Positions 57,019 through 64,000 of a stretch of DNA of 64,000 bases are shown here, in pieces. A model generated the notes under the pieces. That model did not search any database, was not told the origin of the DNA, and worked only from the letters and a program-made list of their open reading frames with translations. The stretch covers positions 123,552,817 to 123,616,816 of the forward strand of contig CM043958.1 in NCBI GenBank assembly GCA_014529385.2. Reading direction: 5' to 3'. The DNA comes from Adiantum capillus-veneris. Lineage: Eukaryota > Streptophyta > Polypodiopsida > Polypodiales > Pteridaceae. Within the stretch, counting starts at the first letter, position 1; each line of letters opens with the position of its first letter. The position numbers and the translations under genes were made by a program.

Positions 57019-57296
57019 ACGATTGTGTGCTTAGTGTTGTTGTATTGCATGAATGCTTGAATTTCAGCATAATCAAGTAGATTTTATGAATCATGAAAAC
57101 ATGTATGACCGAGTTTAATTTCAAGGAAACAAAAATTGATCTAGAATATGGTTCGGATTATGCATAACATAAGAAAGGAAAAAAACATTTTCACATAAAA
57201 GTCTAGAATTCATGTTGAAAGACCTTTCAAAACTTTGTATAGGTAGTTGATGACTGTTTGGAACTAATCTTTGTGTGGTTCTAGCATTGATAGACT

Positions 57297-59249
57297 ATGA
57301 CACGCTATACCTTTGATGATATCCCAATCTTCTTCGGAAATCTAGAAGAAGATGTTGATGATTTTCTTGCTGATTTTAGAATGGTTTGTCATATCCTTGG
57401 TAAAAGGGATGACATTGAAAAAGGGGATTTTCTATTGTTATGCCTTAGAGGCAACGCTGGGCAATGGTTTTGGAGTATGTCTTCTCAGATTGAAGATGGA
57501 TATACCCAAATTTCCAAAGCTTTGAAGGCCAGATTCTCTAAAGTTCCAACAACGGAGAAAGCATGGGCTTCACTAGGGAGACTTCAACAACATGGTGAAG
57601 ACTACTATGCTTATGAGGATATTTTTTCTCGTCAATGGGAAGGATGTGGATTTAGTTCTACATTTCCAGATTATGTAAAAATGGATCAATTTATTTCGGG
57701 TTTGTCTCCTTTCCTAAAGACTAAGATTACTTGTAGTGGGCCCTCTACCTTTGAAGAAGCGGTCACTATTACCCGAAGGAAGTTTCACAAGTACTTCTAT
57801 GTCAAAAATGGTTTCCATCATGCTGGAAGAACCAACCATCATGAAAGTGTTTCTATCAAGGAGTCATCGCCTTTGCCATACTTGTCTCCTTCTACTCTGA
57901 CAAATGTTGAAGAAGTTACTTACATGCCAACTGATTATTCAAGTGCTAAAGTGTGTGGCCAAGATTCAAATGTGGAATCTCTTTCTTCTACCTTTATCAC
58001 AAGCATGCAAAAATCGACACAAGATATCTCAAATGGCATTGATGATTCAATAATGGATACATCCAACCTTTTGGCAGAGGACCAATTTCTAGTCCGAGCA
58101 GGCGAAGCTTTTGTGCAACATGACTCTATGGAGAATGAAGACCTTGAAGGTAACCTTGATCTTATGGAATGTTCTGAGAGTGTATCTTGCCTAAAAGAAG
58201 AGAGTGAAGAAGAAGATGAAATCATAGGTGGAGAGATCATAGACTACATTGATCATAAAGAGATGATTGTGTACATAGAATGTCAACTCCAAAACAAAGT
58301 AGAAGAGTGTGAGTTGAATCCATGTGAGGATAATCTTGAAGAAGTGTTTGAGGATGTTGAAAAGCATTGGTATGGCCCATGTATGTTAAGCATGGAGGAA
58401 CCTATCATGCAAGAAGCCAAAGTTTTCACAAAATCAAACGGTAATCCATCAACCTTTGAGGTGGTACAATGTGAGGAGTTACAACCTTGCCAAAGGGGGG
58501 GCTTAGAAGGGGATGAAGAACATGGGAGAGTAGTAAAAAATAAAATCATAAAAGAAAACTATCAGAAGGGTATCATTCTCTCCAATGGTGTTTTAGTGGG
58601 TGGCTCTTCATTCATGGGACAATCTCTTAGCAAGAAAATCCAAGCTTTTGAAGCCCCAATCATCTTCACATTGGGTTTCACCTCTTCAAGGTCAACTTCT
58701 CTTCTCTTCACATATACCTTTCATCGGGGACACCATACCTTCTTAAGTGGAAGAGGACATGAATACTTGGTGATAAACGGATGTTTCCAAATCTTCTTCA
58801 CTTGGTTCTTTGTTGTATGGAGGTCGCACATTGTGATGCTTATGGTCTTCATCATAGATGAAAAACTTGTTGATTGCTACATGTGGATATTTCATCAATC
58901 AGTACCAAAATCTATTCTCTTCCAATGTGTTGGAAGCAATAGAAACCTTCATCTATTATCTACTTATGTGGTAAACTATCTGCAATATCTTCCAATAGTA
59001 GCTGGAAGCATGGATCAAGCTTTCCTAAATCATAAAGGTCATAGAATTTTTTACTTGATGAGCCTACCCAGGTTGAATGAAATTTATGAGCTACAGTTCA
59101 GGAATTTGCTCATACAAGATCTTGAAGATCGTAGCAGATACATCAACTTTACACAAGAGGAAGAGCAACCAATCTTTTATATCACATTCATAGTGATAGA
59201 TGCAATGATGGACAACAGTAAAATCTACAAGTTTCTTCAATCAAAATGA
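57297..59249 (+). CDS. Gag-like protein with unexplained C-terminal half
   Basis: 650 codons, no stop, from an ATG at 57297. Residues 1-165 look like a Retrotrans_gag capsid region: 'FFGNLEEDVDDFLADFRMV', 'LLLCLRGNAGQWFWSM', 'ALKARFSKV', 'YAYEDIFSRQWEGCGFS' and 'FISGLSPFLKTKI'. There is no CCHC knuckle and no protease motif. Residues about 265-415 are strongly acidic (for example 'CLKEESEEEDEIIGGEIIDY'). Residues about 450-535 are hydrophobic and aromatic, with 'CFQIFFTWFFVVW' and 'IVMLMVFII' at 496-520 possibly spanning a membrane. Residues 540-650 match nothing I know. The long leader from the primer site (57019-57296) has no other ORF. It should assemble particles for its own RNA; the role of the C-terminal half is unknown, and an env-like or fused host sequence are both possible. 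Confidence 0.8.
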   Translation: MTRYTFDDIPIFFGNLEEDVDDFLADFRMVCHILGKRDDIEKGDFLLLCLRGNAGQWFWSMSSQIEDGYTQISKALKARFSKVPTTEKAWASLGRLQQHGEDYYAYEDIFSRQWEGCGFSSTFPDYVKMDQFISGLSPFLKTKITCSGPSTFEEAVTITRRKFHKYFYVKNGFHHAGRTNHHESVSIKESSPLPYLSPSTLTNVEEVTYMPTDYSSAKVCGQDSNVESLSSTFITSMQKSTQDISNGIDDSIMDTSNLLAEDQFLVRAGEAFVQHDSMENEDLEGNLDLMECSESVSCLKEESEEEDEIIGGEIIDYIDHKEMIVYIECQLQNKVEECELNPCEDNLEEVFEDVEKHWYGPCMLSMEEPIMQEAKVFTKSNGNPSTFEVVQCEELQPCQRGGLEGDEEHGRVVKNKIIKENYQKGIILSNGVLVGGSSFMGQSLSKKIQAFEAPIIFTLGFTSSRSTSLLFTYTFHRGHHTFLSGRGHEYLVINGCFQIFFTWFFVVWRSHIVMLMVFIIDEKLVDCYMWIFHQSVPKSILFQCVGSNRNLHLLSTYVVNYLQYLPIVAGSMDQAFLNHKGHRIFYLMSLPRLNEIYELQFRNLLIQDLEDRSRYINFTQEEEQPIFYITFIVIDAMMDNSKIYKFLQSK

Positions 59250-59520
59250 GTAAGTGATTCCATACCATACATCTCGCTTTGGGAAAGATATTTCAAGATC
59301 TTTGATTCTGGGGGGTGCTTATGGAAACATTCTCAATGGAGGAGGTTTACTCCGTCACTTCATTTCATCTTGCTATTGGCTCGGAGAACCTTCCATATCA
59401 CACAAGGTTTTTTAATCATACAACAAAGGTTCTTCAAAGATAAGAGCAGACAAAGACAGACGTTACATAATATACATGTTGTATGCTCGGATAAATGGTA
59501 CATGAATGTAGCATTATCTA
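59250..59520 (+). other. 3' untranslated interior of the Gag-only element
   Basis: About 270 bp between the stop codon and the polypurine tract, with no coding signal. Confidence 0.5.
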
Positions 59521-59533
59521 AGGGGGGGGCTAA
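59521..59533 (+). promoter_or_regulatory. Polypurine tract
   Basis: AGGGGGGGGCTAA, eight G residues, directly before TGATAGCCG, which I take as the LTR edge. Confidence 0.65.
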
Positions 59534-61146
59534 TGATAGCCGTTTTTCGGCTTTCCATAATTGCCATAGTAAGTTACTCCACCCTACCAAATTCACCCAA
59601 ACACTGTGGCTATCCCTACCATTTCACTGTACATAGGCGTGTGTGAGTTACGGGACTTTTCCCATATCTCCTTAAAAAACCCTCAGCTAGCTAGTCACTG
59701 GGCTTGTTGAGCCAAAAAAATAAATAAAATCAATAAAATAAAATATATTATGGCCCATTTGTGTGTAAATATTGCATTATATATATGGCCTAAATATAGG
59801 GATTTTTTATAATTATTTTGGTATTTTATTTAAATATTTCTACCTAGGTGTGTGTTTTATTAAACCTATGTACACCTTCTTTCATCCTCTTACACCATAA
59901 GTATATTTTTTGCCAATATGTACATACTCTAACCTTATATTTTTCCTTTTTACAAATCACTCCCACATTTTCACCCTCACTCTCGTGAAAACAAAAAATT
60001 GATTTCTACTCATTGGTTACTTTTATTATATTATTTACTTGCATACCTTTTCCTCTTTCACCCAAAATAATTCAAGGAGGGACCATATCATATGATTCCA
60101 ATATCTTTCCATATCCATAACTCCTCCATATTTTTATTATTATTTTTACTCATTATTCTAACACCATGTGCTCATTGAGCTAAAGTCCATGAATAGTCCA
60201 TACACTAGTCCCACCATGTATATATTTCTTTATTCACCAATAATCCTCCTCCATGCATGGGTCAAGGGCAACTTGGATGCTTTGTATTATAATATGACAA
60301 AGGAGGGGCTCACTCTTGGATGCATTGTACAAATTCAACAAAAGAGGGGGCCACTAAAAGACTTTTGCAGGCATAAAAAATAGGCTTTTTGGTGAGAATT
60401 TTGGCACCTATCTCCACTCTCAATTTGGAGCGGTGGTCAAAAGAGACAATGTAGCCCACGATTTGAATAATCACCTCAAATTTTTTCATGATTTTTGGAG
60501 CTACCAGCAGTGAGCTATGATTTTTTGAGTGGACCCCAGTCTGCCCACTTTTCTCACAAGTAGCCCTTACTCTTCTCTCACCCTTCCACACACCTACTCA
60601 CTCTTACACATCCCTCCCTCTCCTTCCCTCACTCAAACCTGCAATTTCCATGGCTTCTCTCACCCTCTTCACCATTACCCTTCTCTCTCATCCCTATAGT
60701 TCTTTTATGAACCTTTACATACATACACCCTCTCCATGTCTCTCTCTATTGCTTCTATGTTACAATTTCATTTACCTCTCCTAAAAATATCTAAAATTCA
60801 GCATCTTAACCATGATAACTTCTGCAAATTGAGGATTTTTCATCAACAAATCCTCTTTTCACCGTGGTGGTCAACCGTGGCGGCGGCGTAAAGAAGCGAA
60901 GAAGAAGAAGAAGACCAGCGGTCATTTTTTCCACAATCTACACAAGGGTGAGTTCAAGCTTCTTCAAAGCTTCACCATCTCAATGATTCTCTTTTAATTC
61001 ACCCCTCTTCCTTCATCAAATCAACTCACTCTACCCATTGTAAATGTAACATTAACTTTCTAGTGATTACTAACGACTAACATACTAACACAAAATAGCA
61101 TTGACCTAACCATAAAAGACACCTCACCTCAAGACATGTACAAAGT

Positions 61147-61183
<37 letters not shown>

Positions 61184-62203
61184 TACTTACTTTCACCTTA
61201 TCTACCATCAATAATGCTCTCTTTTGAGCCCACACCCATGACTCAAGCAGACAAAGAAGGCCCGCAATGTTTTGATATTCAAAAAAATCATAATCCTGAT
61301 TTGTTAGCTTGTAAATTAGGATTTCCAATAATCTTTATGAGGGGTCTCCAACCTATAAATAGACCCCTCTCCTTCTTGTAAAACAACCTCCAACATCTCA
61401 CATAGCACCCCAACACTCTATGCGTGAGGAGAGACTTAGGTGTAGCAACCACTTGTGAGCTTCACTCTTGGTGTGAGAGAAGCCTTCAAGCTACACATTG
61501 CAAGTGAGAGAGAGTGAGTTTCTCAAATCTCAAAACCACTATTGTATATGCTCCTTCATCATCAATAAATTGAGGTTTGGTGCATCAAAGGCGTGATTCG
61601 ACGTTCAAATCTTCGTCCTTCCATTTGTGCAATACGGTTTGGTGAATTCAAGGTGACTTGTGTATTTTGAGTTTCCATCGGTTGATCTTGATTTTAGAAA
61701 GTGTTTTAGTGTCTTTTTCATTGCCAATTTTGTGTCCATTGTAAGAGGGTATTGTGGTGAGAGGTCTCCCACACCCTAAAACAGTGTGTGTGTGTGTTTT
61801 GGCAATGATTAGCAATCACTAAGCATTGAGTGAGTTTTCGTACAAGCTCTACGATAGCATCATAACAAACCATCTCTATTTGCAAGTCACAAATAAGGTA
61901 TTACGCAAGATCCTTTTCTTTCTCTCTTCCCTTTGCTCTAGCTCTCTCTGGTCCATTTTTTGTGTGTCTTGGTGTGAGGTTGCTTGTGTGTGTTGTGTGG
62001 TGCATCTTCTTGGTTGTACCAAAATCTCTCTTGCGTCCTAGTTCGCATACCATAACTAGGTGGTGCCCCTATCTTGTTTGGGTTTGGCTGTGGGTTTGCT
62101 GTTTTGTTGTGCTTGTGGTTGCCCCAGCCCCAATTGAGCAGCACGGGAGCCTTGAGGGGTGTTTAGAGGTCGCCTCTCTTGTTGCCCGCCCCGGACCGCC
62201 TCA
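59534..62203 (+). repeat. 3' LTR, full length (left edge inferred)
   Basis: From TGATAGCCGTTTTTCGG to CGGACCGCCTCA, TG...CA ends. 60857-62203 repeats in the 5' LTR; 59534-60856 is U3 present only here. TATAAATA at 61354-61361, (TC)n at 61149-61181. The left edge rests on the polypurine tract, not on a partner copy. Confidence 0.7.
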
Positions 62204-64000
62204 CCACATGCATATGTAATGAAGCAAAAGAGAGTTGGAGTGAGAAATTTCTTTAGACCAATTGAATAAGTGTGGAGAAACAAACCAATGGTAAATTGAG
62301 AATAGAACACTTACTTGATTTCTCGCACACCTTTTAAGGGGAGGACAGACGCTGGCTAACCATCACGAATTGCGACACTTGAAAGTTTTGAAGATGTTTT
62401 CATGATCATTAACATAACCATGAGAGATATCATGATGTATTTACAAGTTATTGAGGTGCTACAAATGATTTATTGGGTTGATGGAGTAAGAGATTGTAGA
62501 ATGGAAAGAGTGGAGAATAGAGTTTGCACTTCCTCCAAAGAGGAGGGTTAGGAGGGAGGATGTGAAAGAGGGAGAGTTGGGTTTTTCTCTACTATTGATC
62601 AAGAAACAACATGAAGTTGAAAATATAGGTGTGTGTCCTTGAGTCTCTCCAAGGGGGGCTATTTATAGTTGTGTAGGAGTGGGATTATGCTACACTTAAT
62701 TAGAGTAAGTGATTAGACCTAATTAAGTGTCCTTTGACCACTCATTGAATATTGGACATAAAAGGGACTATTTATTCACCAAAAATATCATTTTAGACCG
62801 TGAAGGCTCCATAGGGGTGCATAATGTAGGTGGCCCCCACCATGAGGCCCTACGGGTGGCTCCTGCGGGATATCTCAACTTGTCTGTCTTGGCATTTAGA
62901 AAGCATCTTTAGGTTGGTCCCATCACATGCAAGTGACCTTGAACACTCATTGATCTTCTAGAAGTTGAGTAGAGGAAAAATAAGATCTCACCCTCTTGAT
63001 TTACTTGATTTACAGTTCCCTTTTGCTGCAAATCTGACAGATTTACACTATTTTGACCATAACTTTTTACCTGTAGCTCGGAATGACATGCTTCAAAAGG
63101 CAAAATTGTCCTTCTCAACATGTTTGATATGAATTTGGACTATTCTTCACGCCCATGCACCAAGGAATTCGGTTTGTAAGGTCCACACTAGGCTAGGGAA
63201 CCTTTTGCTTCCAAGTCTTCTTGTATGGGCCCTTTGCTTGTATGCATCCAAGGGGGATCATGCTTTTTTCAAAAGGCTATGATGATTAAACAAATAGAGG
63301 AGGGCCCAATATTATTTGCTTGTGAAAATAATATACAATTGGAGTCTTTTGGAAAGGAGAGAAACTATATGTATATTCTTAAGAGTTATTGGGCCACCTA
63401 TGTAGGGGACATAGAAGACTTGTAGAGAGGGACCATAATCTTTGGTAAAGACAAGTGGAGAGTTGATTTCCATGGGAATTTATCTATATGGGGTGGAAGA
63501 TGGATATATTATTTTTCTACTACTAATTCACAAGAGGTAAGAAAGTTTGGGGGTATATACTTGGTTATTGTATGCTTATTCTATTTACAAAGCAAAAAAT
63601 AAAAGGGTGGTAATATAAATATATGGCTAAGGTGACATTTTTGGGAAGAGTATAATGTATGTGTCGCCACAAAGGTTAAACGAAGAGGGGGAATTTACTC
63701 TAGATAACTTAATAGCGTAGAAAAATATATACACATATGGAGAAGAGGACGTTGAGTAGGCTGACAAATGTTGCAAAAAGATGGTTACCATTTTATGCCA
63801 CTCACCGTCAGACATCTTGAAGCACTAAGACAAAATAGCTGCAATCTGCAAAAACCTGCAAATCTATTGAACCTGCTATCGTGGTACCTGTAACACTTTC
63901 TACACTCAACGAGGGTCCACAATCAAGCGTACATACAACCACTATACTTGTACAGTAAATCTTTGTGTACTGCACTTTGGAGACCTGTTTAGAAACTTGT
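62204..64000. other. Right flank without recognisable features
   Basis: About 1.8 kb of AT-rich sequence with short frames on both strands and no domain, RNA or terminal repeat recognised. Confidence 0.4.

Larger units (their letters stand above)
55661..62203 (+). mobile_element. Young non-autonomous Gag-only LTR element with long LTRs
   Basis: A terminal direct repeat (55661-56996 and 60857-62203, nearly identical) brackets a primer-binding site, one 650-codon ORF with a Gag-like N-terminus and a G-rich polypurine tract. The polypurine tract at 59521-59533 sits 1.3 kb before the repeated part, so the true 3' LTR is 59534-62203 (about 2.67 kb) and the 5' LTR has lost its first 1.3 kb. No protease, RT or integrase is present in the 2.5-kb interior. 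This layout matches what has been called TR-GAG elements, which need enzymes from another element. The few LTR differences (four substitutions seen, plus length changes near 55735 and in the (TC)n tract) imply a recent insertion. Confidence 0.82.

Overview
This is a stretch of nuclear DNA from a large, repeat-rich plant genome. The evidence is a near-canonical plant U6 snRNA gene, plant-type Copia, Gypsy, L1-like and hAT elements, and many long (CT)n/(GA)n/(AC)n microsatellites. Decayed pentatricopeptide-repeat (PPR) arrays with about 100-residue repeating units ('DMYAKCGAL', 'ILKACG', 'MQSEG') look most like the PLS-type PPR families I know from homosporous ferns. A fern is therefore my best guess, but that is inference. 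No intact host protein gene is visible; almost everything is transposable-element DNA of very different ages.

Layout. 1-1742 shows no gene. 1743-1925 is the primer-binding site and start of a minus-strand LTR. 1926-5060 is a decayed tandem PPR pseudogene (+). 5065-9117 is non-coding with microsatellites. 9118-14307 is a complete, very young Ty1/Copia element (minus): 281-bp LTRs with one mismatch, a 5-bp target duplication and one open gag-pol frame. 14640-14900 is another PPR scrap. 16466-16567 is U6 snRNA (minus) with a plant-type upstream element, a weak TATA box and a T-run. 16930-18095 and 23542-23750 are one dispersed repeat, split by an older LTR element (18096-23536); a second copy at 27903-28616 preserves the unoccupied site. 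25555-27520 is a hAT transposase relic. 30090-33260 is an old Gypsy relic. 35258-36282 is the 5' part of a LINE.

37155-48278 is a composite Ty3/Gypsy locus of the lineage with a DGGS protease and an extra ORF behind integrase. It is arranged LTR - deleted interior - LTR - gag-pol - C/T-rich block - accessory ORF - truncated LTR. 48554-52805 is an L1-like LINE (minus), interrupted in or next to ORF1 by a 725-bp solo LTR (52807-53531, target duplication TAGAG). 54304-55643 is a large inverted repeat that looks like two head-to-head copies of an LTR end plus primer-binding site. 55661-62203 is a young element with a long (about 2.67 kb) LTR, one intact 650-codon ORF with a Gag-like N-terminus, and no polymerase. 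62204-64000 has nothing recognisable.

The items I would look at first are the Gag-only element with an unexplained C-terminal half, the accessory ORF of the Gypsy element, a hairpin just upstream of that element's 3' LTR with a compensatory base-pair change between two copies, and the inverted LTR-end structure.
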